Part shown: in pieces, positions 34,645 to 43,702 of the stretch
Layout of the letters: each line of letters opens with the position of its first letter
How positions within the stretch are numbered: the first letter of the stretch is position 1
Origin: an uncultured Desulfobulbaceae bacterium
GTDB lineage: Bacteria; Desulfobacterota; Desulfobulbia; Desulfobulbales; Desulfocapsaceae
Direction: 5' to 3'
Length of the DNA stretch: 64,000 nt
NCBI GenBank assembly: GCA_903887485.1
Contig: CAISPV010000006.1
Location: 1-64,000 of the forward strand
Made by a program: the position numbers and the translations under genes
Notes under the pieces: model-generated
The model's input: only the letters and a program-made list of their open reading frames with translations
Database searches by the model: none
Told to the model about the DNA's origin: nothing

Positions 34645-35952
34645 ATGAAATTTTTTAAAGAATTAAACCAGTTCATGCTGATGGGCGCCAGGGCTCATGC
34701 CCAGTGGGAACTTGATTGCTCGAACACCATCCTCCATGATCGCAAACGGCTGGCGATTTTGTGCCTGCTTATTGTCCCCATCCTCGTCGGCGGCGTGGCC
34801 TTTGCCGATGAGGTCGTTGGTCAGTTGCCCGGGATGCTTGGCGGCAAGACGGCCTATGCCCCGGCCTTTTACACCCCGACCATCTTCTTCGCTTCCATCG
34901 GAGTGGGTATCGTTGCCGGCCTGATCACCGGCTGTATTGGCGCAGGTGGCGGTTTTATTATTGCTCCCGCCCTGATGAGCGCCGGGGTGAAAGGTATCCT
35001 CGCCGTCGGCACCGACCTGTTTCATATCTTTGCCAAGGCAATCATGGGCAGCGTACTTCATCGCAAGCTGGGCAATATCTCTGTCGGTCTGGCTATGGTT
35101 TTCCTGATCGGTTCCATCGGCGGCGCCACCCTGGGCGGCTGGGTCAACCGAACCTTGTATGAGATGAACCCGGTGCTGAGCGATGCCTTCATTACCACCA
35201 TCTATGTCCTGATGCTGGGTTTCCTCTGCTCTTACGCGTTGATGGATTTTTTTCGTTCCCGCAAACCCGCTCCGGCGCAGAAGAGTTCTGATGTTGCGGC
35301 CGGTACTGCCGGAATGACCAATCTGGCGAGAAAGCTTCAGTCTGTCAACCTGCCCCCCATGATCACCTTTGATGAGGGGATTACCCCCGGCGGCCGGAAG
35401 ATATCCTGGCTGTTCCTGGTGATCAGCGGCTTTGTGGTTGGTATGGCAGCAGCCATCATGGGCGTGGGTGGCGGCTTCCTGACCTTCCCAATCTTCGTTT
35501 ATACCCTTGGCGTTTCCTCCGCTACCACTGTCGGTACCGACATTTTTCAGATCATTTTCACCGCCGGATACGCCGGGCTTGGCCAGTATGCCGTTTATGG
35601 TTTTATTTTCTACACCCTGGCCATGGGCATGCTGCTCGGCTCGCTTGTCGGCATCCAGATCGGTTCCCTGATCACCAAGGTCGTCAGCGGCTCTACCATT
35701 TGCGGACTGTATGCCGTCGCCACCTCGGCCGGTTTTGTCAACCGTGCTTTTGCCCTGCCTTCTAAGCTTGCCAGTATGGATGTTATCTCCATGTCGGCTG
35801 CAACCGGCAAAATGCTGGAAACGGTGGGCACCTACATTTTCTTTGTGGTGCTTGGTTCCTTTGCCGTCTGGGTCTTCTATATCTTTTTCACCAATATCAG
35901 CGTCCTCAAGGGAGAGGATCACCTTTACGTCGCCAAGGAGGTAAAAGTATGA
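34645..35952 (+). CDS. TauE/SafE family anion exporter (large form)
   Basis: A 435-aa inner-membrane protein. Two TauE half-repeats are clear: IVAGLITGCIGAGGGFIIAP (about residue 95) and FVVGMAAAIMGVGGGFLTFP (about 275). The extra N-terminal 70 residues include a membrane helix (AILCLLIVPILVGGVAFADE) with a possible cleavage site. TauE/SafE proteins are proposed to export sulfite, sulfoacetate or related anions; the exact substrate is unknown. Start chosen at 34645 because AGGAGTAAAAGGA precedes it; an upstream ATG at 34573 is in frame. It overlaps the next gene by four bases. Confidence 0.88.
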   Translation: MKFFKELNQFMLMGARAHAQWELDCSNTILHDRKRLAILCLLIVPILVGGVAFADEVVGQLPGMLGGKTAYAPAFYTPTIFFASIGVGIVAGLITGCIGAGGGFIIAPALMSAGVKGILAVGTDLFHIFAKAIMGSVLHRKLGNISVGLAMVFLIGSIGGATLGGWVNRTLYEMNPVLSDAFITTIYVLMLGFLCSYALMDFFRSRKPAPAQKSSDVAAGTAGMTNLARKLQSVNLPPMITFDEGITPGGRKISWLFLVISGFVVGMAAAIMGVGGGFLTFPIFVYTLGVSSATTVGTDIFQIIFTAGYAGLGQYAVYGFIFYTLAMGMLLGSLVGIQIGSLITKVVSGSTICGLYAVATSAGFVNRAFALPSKLASMDVISMSAATGKMLETVGTYIFFVVLGSFAVWVFYIFFTNISVLKGEDHLYVAKEVKV

Positions 35953-36647
35953 TTGCCAATAAAAAAGAGTTCAACGGTGGTCTGGCGCTCCATATTGCTT
36001 TTTGGGTCATTTTTGCCCTGCTGCTCTCACCGCTTTATCCTGGGCAGGGCAAGAAGGTAAATATGCTCGACTATATGGACAGTATGTACAATTCCATATC
36101 CAAAAAGTCGGCCTATTATGTTCCTGCTACCCAGAAAAAGATCGAGGTCTTCAAGGGAAACAACATCTCCCTGAACATTAAAGCTAATGCCAACCTTTCA
36201 ATGGAAAGAATGACTTCTTTGATGCAGCATGCCGGCATGAAGGTCGAGGCCGGCGATAAAGAGATCAGGCTCAGCGGGGATCTTGGTGGGATGTTGAGTG
36301 CCATTCTCGCTGATGCTGACTCCATGTTTGCCAATGACGGCAAGACTGTCAGCGCCAAATACGGGTTCGGCGAAAAACAGGTGATGTATGATTGGTATAA
36401 TATCCTGAAGTCCATGGAGAAAAGCCTGGCCAAACAGGAGAAATTCGCCGAGTCAAAAGTGCTCTATCAGGTGCGGACTAAGACCGTTGAGCCATCCTAT
36501 AATTATTACGGGATTGAGGCGCAGAGTATTCAGGACAAGGCGGTATTGGTCATCTTGTCCCTGGTGGGATATGTGATCTATACCATGTGGTTTGGGTTTT
36601 CTATCCTCTTTATGTTTGAAGGCTGGGGGCTCAAGCTTGAGCATTAA
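35949..36647 (+). CDS. Two-helix membrane protein of unknown function linked to TauE
   Basis: A 232-aa protein with a membrane helix at each end (LALHIAFWVIFALLLSPLYP at about residue 10 and VLVILSLVGYVIYTMWFGFS at about 205). About 170 residues between them should lie in the periplasm and hold no known domain (MLDYMDSMYNSISKKSAYYV, AGMKVEAGDKEIRLSGDLGG). Start overlaps the transporter stop (ATGA), so the two are coupled. A strong terminator follows. It is probably an accessory subunit of the transporter. Confidence 0.75.
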   Translation: MIANKKEFNGGLALHIAFWVIFALLLSPLYPGQGKKVNMLDYMDSMYNSISKKSAYYVPATQKKIEVFKGNNISLNIKANANLSMERMTSLMQHAGMKVEAGDKEIRLSGDLGGMLSAILADADSMFANDGKTVSAKYGFGEKQVMYDWYNILKSMEKSLAKQEKFAESKVLYQVRTKTVEPSYNYYGIEAQSIQDKAVLVILSLVGYVIYTMWFGFSILFMFEGWGLKLEH

Positions 36648-36661
36648 GGGTATATTTATTG

Positions 36662-36707
36662 GCTGCTTGTTCCGGGTGCTATGCTGCCCGGAACAAGCAG
36701 CTTTTTT
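36662..36707 (+). terminator. Terminator of the transporter operon
   Basis: Perfect 15-bp stem (36662-36676 with 36687-36701), ten-base loop, then six T. Confidence 0.9.
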
Positions 36708-36813
36708 ATCAGGTTGATTGTTCATTACCCTTGGTGATTTTTTTGATATATTGAAAAAAAACCTCGCCTTTCGTTGAGGATGTATTCAGCCTGACCTGGC
36801 AAACCCGCCCAGC

Positions 36814-39408
36814 ATGCAAGACCATTCCATGACCTCTCTTTTTGATCGCCTCACCTCTCTGTTCCGGAGCAAACCCAGGCTGAAGCCGGCGGAGTTACAG
36901 GCCGCTTTTCGCAGTCATTACAAAGAATTTCGTTCTCTGCTTACCGCGAATAATAACGCCCTGGAATTAATGGCGGAGATGGAGCAAGTCCTGAGCGCCG
37001 GTCATTCCTTTGGGATGGCTTTTATTCGGGGTAACTGTACCGCTCTCACTGTGAATATCTATAAGATGATTCAGCATCTGAACAGGCTGGCCGACGGCAG
37101 ATATGCAGAGCTGGACCAACCCTTCAGGGATGTTACCAGGCGGCTTGAGCAGGTTATTGCCAGCCGGCCTGTGATCACGGAGGGGGTGATGATCCTGTCC
37201 ATGGCTGAGGTGGATAGCAGCATGGTGGATCAGGTGGGTGAAAAAATGGCCAATCTGGGTGAGGTCAGAAACCGGGTGGGCTTAAGAACCCCGGATGGTT
37301 TTGTGATGACTGCTGCCGCTGGACGGCATTTTACCCAGGCCAATGATCTGCAGGTTGAGATCAATCGCCGTTTAAAGGGCCTTGATCTTGATAATCTGGA
37401 GGAGCTTTACACCGTCAGCGCCGGTATTCAATCTCTGATTGCGAACGCGCCGCTGCCAAAAGAGCTGGAGCAGGAGATCCTGGCCCACCATCAGCAACTT
37501 GTTATTGACAAGGATCCCGAGCTATTGGTCGCCCTTCGTTCAAGCGCCATTGGTGAGGATCGTAGCAATGTCTCTTTTGCCGGCCAGTACCGGACCCAGC
37601 TCAATGTCAGCAGCGAATTTGTCGGCCAGGCCTATAAAGAGATCGTGGCCGGAAAGTATAAAAGTCAGGCCATTGTTTACCGGCAGCAGCGGGGCTTTCG
37701 GCATCAGGACGTACACATGTGTGTCGGCTGTCTGCGCATGGTGGATGCGGCCATAAGCGGAGTTCTTTATTCCCGGGCCCCGGATGATCCGCGCAGCAGG
37801 TTTGTCATGATCCAGGCGGCGCCTGGCCTTGCCGGCAATGTGGTGGATGGCAGCGCTGCAACCGAACAGTTCAGGGTCAGCCGGACAGCGCCTTATGATA
37901 TCCTGGGTAGGCAATCTGGGGCGGGGCAGGTAGGAGGCGGGGTTGGTTCATTGTTGACACTGACCGCAGTCCAGGCAGCGGAACTGGCCGAGGTTGGTGT
38001 GCGTCTGGAAGAACATTTCGGCACTCCGCAGGATATTGAGTGGTCAATTGATCAGGCGGGGCTTTTGTATATCTTGCAAAGTCGTCCCCTGGGGCGGCCT
38101 GCTGCTGAGGAATCGTCGTGGCCACGCCAACACGATTCGAAGGAAGATGATCTGCCGCCCCCACTTCTGGCCGGCGGGGTCTGCGCCAGCCGTGGTGTCG
38201 GTTGTGGCCCTGTCTTTACGGTCCGGTCCAGTCTCGATCTGTTGCGATTTCCCAAAGGAGCAGTCCTGGTTGTTGAGACCCCTTATCCAGACTGGGCCAG
38301 CTTGCTGGACCGGGCGTCGGCGGTGATCAGCGAAACCGGCCAGATGGCTGCTCACCTTGCCACCGTGGCCCGTGAATTTGGCATTCCGGCCATTTTCGGG
38401 ATGAAGCAGGCCTTGGCGGCCCTAGACAATCACAGCCTGATTACGGTGGATGCCACTGCGGCTAAGGTGTATGAGGGGCGGGTTGAACCCCTGCTGGCCC
38501 TGGCTCCACCGAGACCGAATCTCATGGTTGGTAGTCCGGTTTATAAAATACTGGTGGCGGCCATGGAGTATATTACGCCACTCAATTTGACCGACCCCGC
38601 TTCGCCTTTTTTTAGGCCCGAGTCCTGCCTGACCCTGCATGATCTTACCCGTTATTGTCATGAAAAGGCGGTGGTCGAGATGTTCAAGTTTGGTGAACGC
38701 TATGGCTTTAATGATAAGGCAGCCAAACAACTGGTGGTGGACGCCCCTTCCCAGTGGTGGGTGATTGATCTCGACGATGGTTTTAGCCCGGATTTTGACC
38801 CGGCGAGCCGTTATGTCGATCTCGGCCATATTGTTTCCGTGCCGATGCTGGCCATCTGGCAGGGGATGACTGCCTTTCCCTGGGCTGGTCCGCCGCCTGT
38901 CAGTTTGCGCGGGTTTGGTTCCATTATCTTTCAGTCCACCAGAAACCCCGGTCTTGATCCGGGGGTGCGCTCGGCCATGGCCGCAAAAAACTACTTTCTC
39001 ATCTCCAGAAATTTCTGCAACCTGAGTGTCCGGCTTGGCTATCATTTCGCCCTGGTGGAGGCAAATCTGGGGGAGTTTCTCACCGAAAATTATGTCAACT
39101 TCCAGTTCAAGGGGGGAGCGGCCGATGAAAATCGTCGTCTGCTGCGCATTGGGTTGATTGCTGATATCCTGAACGAATTTGGTTTCCGGGTGGAGCAGAA
39201 GGCAGACGCCATGACGGCCAGGATTGAAAAAAAACCTGGTTCTTTCTTGCTGGAACGTCTGAAAATCCTCGGCTATCTGATTATTCACACCCGTCAGATC
39301 GACATGGTCATGGGGGATGAGGGGATGGTTGCCCAGTATCGACAGAAAATAATGACTGATTTACAAACTTTCTTAGAAAAACCGGAGACGGCGGAGATGG
39401 AGGAATGA
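36814..39408 (+). CDS. PEP-synthase-like ATP-grasp and phosphohistidine protein with private C-terminus
   Basis: An 864-aa protein. Residues 1-110 are helical and unassigned. About 130-430 match the pyruvate,phosphate dikinase ATP-grasp domain (RNRVGLRTPDGFVMTAAAGR, LVALRSSAIGEDRSNVSFAG, DIEWSIDQAGLLYILQSRPL). About 460-560 match the swivelling domain with the phospho-carrier His514 in TGQMAAHLATVAREFGIPA. The PEP/pyruvate barrel of dikinases is absent; residues 570-864 form a domain I do not recognise (WVIDLDDGFSPDFD, FLISRNFCNLSVRLGYHF). It probably transfers phosphate from ATP via His to an unknown acceptor. A receiver gene follows immediately. Confidence 0.85.
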   Translation: MQDHSMTSLFDRLTSLFRSKPRLKPAELQAAFRSHYKEFRSLLTANNNALELMAEMEQVLSAGHSFGMAFIRGNCTALTVNIYKMIQHLNRLADGRYAELDQPFRDVTRRLEQVIASRPVITEGVMILSMAEVDSSMVDQVGEKMANLGEVRNRVGLRTPDGFVMTAAAGRHFTQANDLQVEINRRLKGLDLDNLEELYTVSAGIQSLIANAPLPKELEQEILAHHQQLVIDKDPELLVALRSSAIGEDRSNVSFAGQYRTQLNVSSEFVGQAYKEIVAGKYKSQAIVYRQQRGFRHQDVHMCVGCLRMVDAAISGVLYSRAPDDPRSRFVMIQAAPGLAGNVVDGSAATEQFRVSRTAPYDILGRQSGAGQVGGGVGSLLTLTAVQAAELAEVGVRLEEHFGTPQDIEWSIDQAGLLYILQSRPLGRPAAEESSWPRQHDSKEDDLPPPLLAGGVCASRGVGCGPVFTVRSSLDLLRFPKGAVLVVETPYPDWASLLDRASAVISETGQMAAHLATVAREFGIPAIFGMKQALAALDNHSLITVDATAAKVYEGRVEPLLALAPPRPNLMVGSPVYKILVAAMEYITPLNLTDPASPFFRPESCLTLHDLTRYCHEKAVVEMFKFGERYGFNDKAAKQLVVDAPSQWWVIDLDDGFSPDFDPASRYVDLGHIVSVPMLAIWQGMTAFPWAGPPPVSLRGFGSIIFQSTRNPGLDPGVRSAMAAKNYFLISRNFCNLSVRLGYHFALVEANLGEFLTENYVNFQFKGGAADENRRLLRIGLIADILNEFGFRVEQKADAMTARIEKKPGSFLLERLKILGYLIIHTRQIDMVMGDEGMVAQYRQKIMTDLQTFLEKPETAEMEE

Positions 39409-39409
39409 G

Positions 39410-39796
39410 ATGAACATGGGATTAAATATTCTGCTCATTGATGATGAATTCGATTTCGTGGAAACGACCTGCAAGCGGTTGATCCGCCGGGGGTATTCCG
39501 CCAGAACGGCCCTCACCTGTGCTGCAGGGTTGACAATTATCGAGTCAGGTTGGCCCGATATTGTGGTGCTGGATGTCATGCTTCCCGACCGGGATGGTAT
39601 GGACTTTCTGCGGGAGATCAAGGGGAAATGGCCGTCCCTGCCTGTTATTCTGCTGACCGGCCATGCCTCGATGCAGGCGGGCCTGTACGGTCTGGACTGT
39701 GGTGCCAGTGATTATTGTTTGAAGCCCATTGACCTGGAAACCCTGGTAGAAAAGATGGCCATTGCCCATCGGGAGAGTTGTCAGCTGGGGGCCTGA
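39410..39796 (+). CDS. Receiver-only response regulator
   Basis: A 128-aa receiver: ILLIDDEFDF, Asp55 in VLDVMLPDRDG, Thr in VILLTGHASM, Lys in DYCLKPID. It starts one base after the stop of the PEP-synthase-like gene, so the two are made together. No output domain. It is related to the receivers at 26268 and 34162. No dedicated kinase is adjacent, so it may take phosphate from the Cache kinases of the island. 39797-39990 holds no gene. Confidence 0.9.
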   Translation: MNMGLNILLIDDEFDFVETTCKRLIRRGYSARTALTCAAGLTIIESGWPDIVVLDVMLPDRDGMDFLREIKGKWPSLPVILLTGHASMQAGLYGLDCGASDYCLKPIDLETLVEKMAIAHRESCQLGA

Positions 39797-39990
39797 AACA
39801 AACAAGTTCACCATTGAGGAAGTCTTTGAGGATACGCGTTGTTGCAAATGAGGTGGAGCCGGAGGTGTTTTGGTTGCGTCTTTACCCAACCATGCTTACC
39901 ATCAAGATCAGTTCTGTTATGATTGTCCGGCGTTGATTGAAAGCGTCTTCTTTGCTGATGTGGTGATGTGTTCGCCTGTGGATCTCCTTC

Positions 39991-40623
39991 ATGAATGACT
40001 CAATCCTGCAGTTTATTATCCTGGCCCCGCCTCTGTTTCTGGCCCTGACCGTCCATGAATTTGCCCATGGCTATGTGGCATTCCGGCTGGGAGACCCAAC
40101 GGCACAGAGAGAGGGGCGCCTGACCCTGAACCCGCTCAAGCATCTGGATCCATTGGGAACGATTGCTTTTTTCATCTTCCATCTTGGCTGGGCCAAACCG
40201 GTGCCGGTTAATCCGGCCTATTTTAAAGATCCGCAAAAGGATATGCTTTGGGTGGCCCTGGCCGGTCCGATTACCAATCTCGCACTGGCCGTAATCAGTG
40301 CCTTGATGGTTAAAGCAGTTGTGTTGCTGGCCCAGACCATCCCTTACTCTGCCATGGGAGAAGCAATTCTGGTTCCCCTGAGCAGCACCTTGATTGCCAG
40401 TGTCTGGATCAATCTGGTGCTTGGCATCTTTAACTTTCTGCCCATTCCCCCGCTCGATGGCAGCCGGATTCTTGCAGGAGTTTTACCCCCTGATCTTGCC
40501 CGTTCCTACGCGTCCATCGAACGGTATGGCTTTATCCTTCTCATCCTTCTGGCCGCCACTGGTGTCCTGTCTAAGCTGATTCTGCCTTTAATCAACTTTG
40601 CCAACAGCCTGCTGCTTTCTTGA
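39991..40623 (+). CDS. Site-2 protease family (M50) membrane metalloprotease
   Basis: A 210-aa membrane protein with four to five hydrophobic segments. The zinc motif HEFAH is in ALTVHEFAHGYVAFRLGD, and the third ligand region is NFLPIPPLDGSRIL. PLGTIAFFIFHLGWAKPVPV is typical of the short M50 group without PDZ domains. Such enzymes cut within the membrane; the target is not known. No good ribosome site is visible before the ATG. It stands alone between the signalling island and the convergent SPOR-ATPase gene. Confidence 0.88.
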   Translation: MNDSILQFIILAPPLFLALTVHEFAHGYVAFRLGDPTAQREGRLTLNPLKHLDPLGTIAFFIFHLGWAKPVPVNPAYFKDPQKDMLWVALAGPITNLALAVISALMVKAVVLLAQTIPYSAMGEAILVPLSSTLIASVWINLVLGIFNFLPIPPLDGSRILAGVLPPDLARSYASIERYGFILLILLAATGVLSKLILPLINFANSLLLS

Positions 40624-40650
40624 GAGCACTTTGGAAAAGAGCTCGCTTGG

Positions 40651-42465
40651 TTATCGTTTTGCCTTTTCCACTGCCTGTTTGACCGAGACAGGATAGGGGG
40701 TATATTTTAGCAGGGATTGGGGTAGATGGTTGCGGGCATTTCTGGCAGCGTCAAGCGTTGGATATTCCCCGTAAAAGAGGATGAATGTTGCGGGAGATGT
40801 TGTTTTTTTGAGTACGATAAATTTTTCTAATCCTTGCCGGCCTTCTTCGTGGAGGATCTCTTTGAATTTTTCCCCGGCCTGATCCGTAGCAAGAACCATG
40901 ATTTGCAGGGTGAATTGGTCATTTTTTTCTCCGGCCAGCCATTTGTTGCCTGCGGTTAGACTTTTTCGAGGAAGCTGTTGGCTGATATTGGTTTTCAGCT
41001 CTTTCTTTCCTTTTAATAACAGCTCGTTGTTTTTTGTTACAGGCTCGGGGGTTAAATGCGGGATGGTAATTTTTTTAGGGATTTTTTTATCAGATAATAG
41101 CTGAATCTCTGAAGATTTTTTTTCAACCAGCGGCGCAATTTCTACAGAGACCGGCTTGGCGACTGGCTCTGCGGCTGCCACCGGAGCTGGTTGGGCGGGC
41201 TTGGCGACTGGCTCTACGGCTGCCACCGGAGCTGGTTGGGCGGGCTTGGCGGCTGGCTCTGCGGCTGCCACCGGAGCTGGTGGGACCGGCTTGGCGACTG
41301 GCTCTATCGCTGCGACCGGAGCTGGTGGGACCGGCTTGGCGGCTGGCTCTGCTGCTACTACCGGAGCTGGTGGGACCGGCTTGGCGACTGGCTCTATCGC
41401 TGCCACCGGAGCTGGCGGGACAGGTTTTTGGGCTACCTCTTTTTTGTTTGGTGCGGTCTGTTGCGGTTGGGGATGCGCTGTAATCTGCGTCTTCTCGGGT
41501 CTGGAAGGCAATACCTGTTTTTTTCCTTCTCTACTGACAGATAAAAACAGAAGAATGGCCAGGAGAATAATTCCAACCCCAATAGCTACTTTTTTCTGCA
41601 TGAACGGAAATGGCAGATGATGCGCAGGAGGCTTCCCGGCAATAAGATCGTCTGAGTTCCTGACATGCTCGAGCAATACCATGAAAGAAGGGTCATCGGC
41701 AGTGTTGTCGGCAGTATAAGATGATGAACGCAGGGACTCTTCTGCCAGCCTATTGATTTTCCTGAAATTGCCATGGGATACGGCGAGGATTTTTGCGGCT
41801 ACTTCCCGGCTGAAGATATCTTTTTTTTCAAAGCCTGGACGTTGCTGCATGTAAAAATTCAGATATTGAAACGTGTCCTCTTCTGTTAATGGTGGCAGTA
41901 CGAGATGGAGCTCTTGCGCGCTCTTGAACGTGCATAAGGCGAGTTGTTCAATATGTGTATGAAATTCCATTCTGCCAAACAGGATAATCTGGAGTAACAC
42001 CCCATCTTCGTTGACCAGATCAATCATCTTGCGAATACGTTCCAGCGTTGCCAAATACAGTTTTTCTGCCTCATCAAACAGGATCAGAAGACGCATTCCT
42101 CGTTCCCGCAGGGTTCGAGCGATTTCCATCAGGAGATGCCCGCTCCCCATCGCGTTGTCCTTTATTGAAGAGTCGAGATTAAGCTTCAGGGTTATGACCT
42201 GGAGCACATAATCAAAAGATTCAACGGAGTAGGGAAAAGAAATCACCAGGTATGGTGCAGAGATCTCTTTTTCCAGGATTTTGCAGAGCATGGTCTTCCC
42301 ATGTCCCTCTTCGCCGATACAGGTGATCAGTCTGGCAGAGTCTGCCACCGCATTCCGCAATGCTTCAAGAGTAGATCTTCGACCGTTATCAGGAAAAAAT
42401 AACCCATGTTCAAAAGGGGATTGGTGGGCGTGCTGTTGTTCCTCTTGCATCTGTCCTGTTTCCAT
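40651..42465 (-). CDS. ExeA-like ATPase fused to a SPOR domain
   Basis: A 604-aa membrane protein. Residues 15-280 form an ExeA/GspA-type AAA ATPase (P-loop GEEGHGKTML, Walker B MRLLILFDEAE). A single membrane helix (KVAIGVGIILLAILLFLSVS, about residue 290) leads to a periplasmic part with six 15-residue Pro-Ala repeats and a C-terminal SPOR domain (FTLQIMVLATDQ, FILFYGEYPTLDAARNARNH). SPOR binds glycan strands stripped of stem peptides at division sites. The layout recalls DamX (AAA-helix-SPOR) of enterobacteria. It may link ATP use to septal or secretion-related peptidoglycan. A plus-strand Gly/Ala/Thr-rich frame over the repeats is a shadow. Confidence 0.85.
   Translation of the reverse strand: METGQMQEEQQHAHQSPFEHGLFFPDNGRRSTLEALRNAVADSARLITCIGEEGHGKTMLCKILEKEISAPYLVISFPYSVESFDYVLQVITLKLNLDSSIKDNAMGSGHLLMEIARTLRERGMRLLILFDEAEKLYLATLERIRKMIDLVNEDGVLLQIILFGRMEFHTHIEQLALCTFKSAQELHLVLPPLTEEDTFQYLNFYMQQRPGFEKKDIFSREVAAKILAVSHGNFRKINRLAEESLRSSSYTADNTADDPSFMVLLEHVRNSDDLIAGKPPAHHLPFPFMQKKVAIGVGIILLAILLFLSVSREGKKQVLPSRPEKTQITAHPQPQQTAPNKKEVAQKPVPPAPVAAIEPVAKPVPPAPVVAAEPAAKPVPPAPVAAIEPVAKPVPPAPVAAAEPAAKPAQPAPVAAVEPVAKPAQPAPVAAAEPVAKPVSVEIAPLVEKKSSEIQLLSDKKIPKKITIPHLTPEPVTKNNELLLKGKKELKTNISQQLPRKSLTAGNKWLAGEKNDQFTLQIMVLATDQAGEKFKEILHEEGRQGLEKFIVLKKTTSPATFILFYGEYPTLDAARNARNHLPQSLLKYTPYPVSVKQAVEKAKR
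41158..41427 (-). repeat. Six tandem 45-bp repeats encoding a Pro-Ala linker
   Basis: Units encode KPVPPAPVAAIEPVA and close variants (three start KPVPPAPVAA, one KPVPPAPVVA, two KPAQPAPVAA). They form an extended periplasmic spacer between membrane helix and SPOR domain. Copy number could vary between strains. Confidence 0.9.
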
Positions 42466-42804
42466 TATGTGGTATCATTTCGTGCCCTACTCATCCACTG
42501 GATAAAAAGGGAAAATCGTTGTCATAAAATAATGTTGTTATCTGGATGGTAAAACGGCACTCGGATCTGGTTGCTCTTTACACCCCAGGGGGTGATTCTT
42601 TTTTGGTGTCCATCGTGGAGCGAGTGACACTGAAAAACCATCCATGGTCGTCGTAACGAAATAGTCAGAAAAAACAGAGGTTTTTGCGTAACGACTCTTA
42701 ACATGCCAAGGTAGATATACCATAACGAACATCCTGTGCATACTGATTTCCCCGCTACCTTCCCTGTTGTCAAAAGAAGCGTCAGGGCTGATGATAGCTG
42801 CTTT
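42466..42804. other. Intergenic region between SPOR-ATPase and TauE genes
   Basis: Divergent promoter region, no gene supported. Minus-strand frames of 67-83 codons here have no family or ribosome site. The octamer cgtaacga occurs twice (around 42650 and 42699), without a known factor. Confidence 0.35.
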
Positions 42805-42835
42805 TTGTTACGACGCTTGGGGAATCTGGTATAAT
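42805..42835 (+). promoter_or_regulatory. Possible extended -10 promoter for the second TauE gene
   Basis: TTGTTA (42805-42810), 19-base spacer, and TGGTATAAT with TATAAT at 42830-42835, about 105 bases upstream of the transporter start. Confidence 0.4.
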
Positions 42836-42941
42836 CTGGTGGTGATCAATGAGTATAAGCCTTGCGGGCACCTTGCCGGTTTTCTTCTTTATTTCTTAAA
42901 ATGTAAACAGAACCGCATCTCTGTTCAAGAAAAAAAGTATC

Positions 42942-43664
42942 ATGCTGATTCCGTTCTCTATAAGTGTTGTTTTTTTGCTGGCTGGTTTTGTCCAGGGCAT
43001 GACCGGATTTGGCTCGGCCCTTGTGGCTATGCCATTATTGAGTCTTTGTGTTGACGTCAAAAGCGCTGTCCCTCTCTGTACCCTGAACAGCGTGGTGATT
43101 ACCACCTTTCTGGCCTTGAGGCTTAAAAAACACCTGGATTGGCGGAAGATTCTTCCCTTGTGTCTTGCCGCTATTCCGGGGATATTCGTGGGGATTACCT
43201 TGCTGAAAAAGGTTGATTCGGCGAGTCTCAGTATCGGGCTTGGCGTTCTTCTTATCGCCTATTCCTGTTATAGTCTTCTGATAAAGACCAGGCCGAGGAC
43301 GATGCATCCTGCCTGGTCATATATGGCTGGATTTTTGTCAGGGGCCATTGGCGCTGCCTTCAGTGCTGGCGGGCCACCTACAATCATTTATGCGACACAG
43401 AGTGACTGGAATAAGGATGAGATTAAGGCCACCCTCAGTGGGTTTTTTCTCTTTAATTCGTATTTTAATGCCATAGCCCATGCTGTAAGCGGCATGACTA
43501 CCGTGTCTGTTCTGTCTTCGTTTCTCTATGCTGCCCCTTGTGTCTTGCTGGGAACGGTGCTGGGGTCTCTTTGTTATGGACGTATGGAAAAGGCGGTTTA
43601 TCTGAAGGTGATATTTACCTTTCTGATCCTGATGGGTACAATGATGATTGTCAGTGCATGGTAA
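42942..43664 (+). CDS. TauE/SafE family anion transporter (short form)
   Basis: A 240-aa inner-membrane protein with about eight helices. Half-repeat signatures: LLAGFVQGMTGFGSALVAMP near residue 12 and MAGFLSGAIGAAFSAGGPPT near 128. This is the usual length of the family. It is only distantly like the 435-aa protein at 34645. Proposed substrates for the family are sulfite and organosulfonates; none can be assigned. Single gene, not coupled to neighbours. Confidence 0.88.
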   Translation: MLIPFSISVVFLLAGFVQGMTGFGSALVAMPLLSLCVDVKSAVPLCTLNSVVITTFLALRLKKHLDWRKILPLCLAAIPGIFVGITLLKKVDSASLSIGLGVLLIAYSCYSLLIKTRPRTMHPAWSYMAGFLSGAIGAAFSAGGPPTIIYATQSDWNKDEIKATLSGFFLFNSYFNAIAHAVSGMTTVSVLSSFLYAAPCVLLGTVLGSLCYGRMEKAVYLKVIFTFLILMGTMMIVSAW

Positions 43665-43702
43665 GTTACATGATATGGCTCCTTGTTATTTCAGGTGGGT
43701 AA

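Noticed and set aside
34663..35922. 419-codon minus-strand open frame opposite the TauE gene
   Set aside because: His/Gly/Asp-rich antisense product of membrane-helix codons; no ribosome site or domain.
41158..41427. Regularly spaced repeats as a possible CRISPR array
   Set aside because: Units are directly adjacent 45-bp coding repeats without spacers and keep the reading frame of the SPOR protein.
41156..41620. Gly/Ala/Thr-rich plus-strand frame with repeats (ATGSAAATGAG type)
   Set aside because: It is the antisense of the Pro-Ala repeat in the SPOR-ATPase gene; the repeat explains its length.
42522..42773. Minus-strand frames of 67 and 83 codons upstream of the second TauE gene
   Set aside because: Overlapping each other in different frames, no ribosome site, no recognisable protein features.
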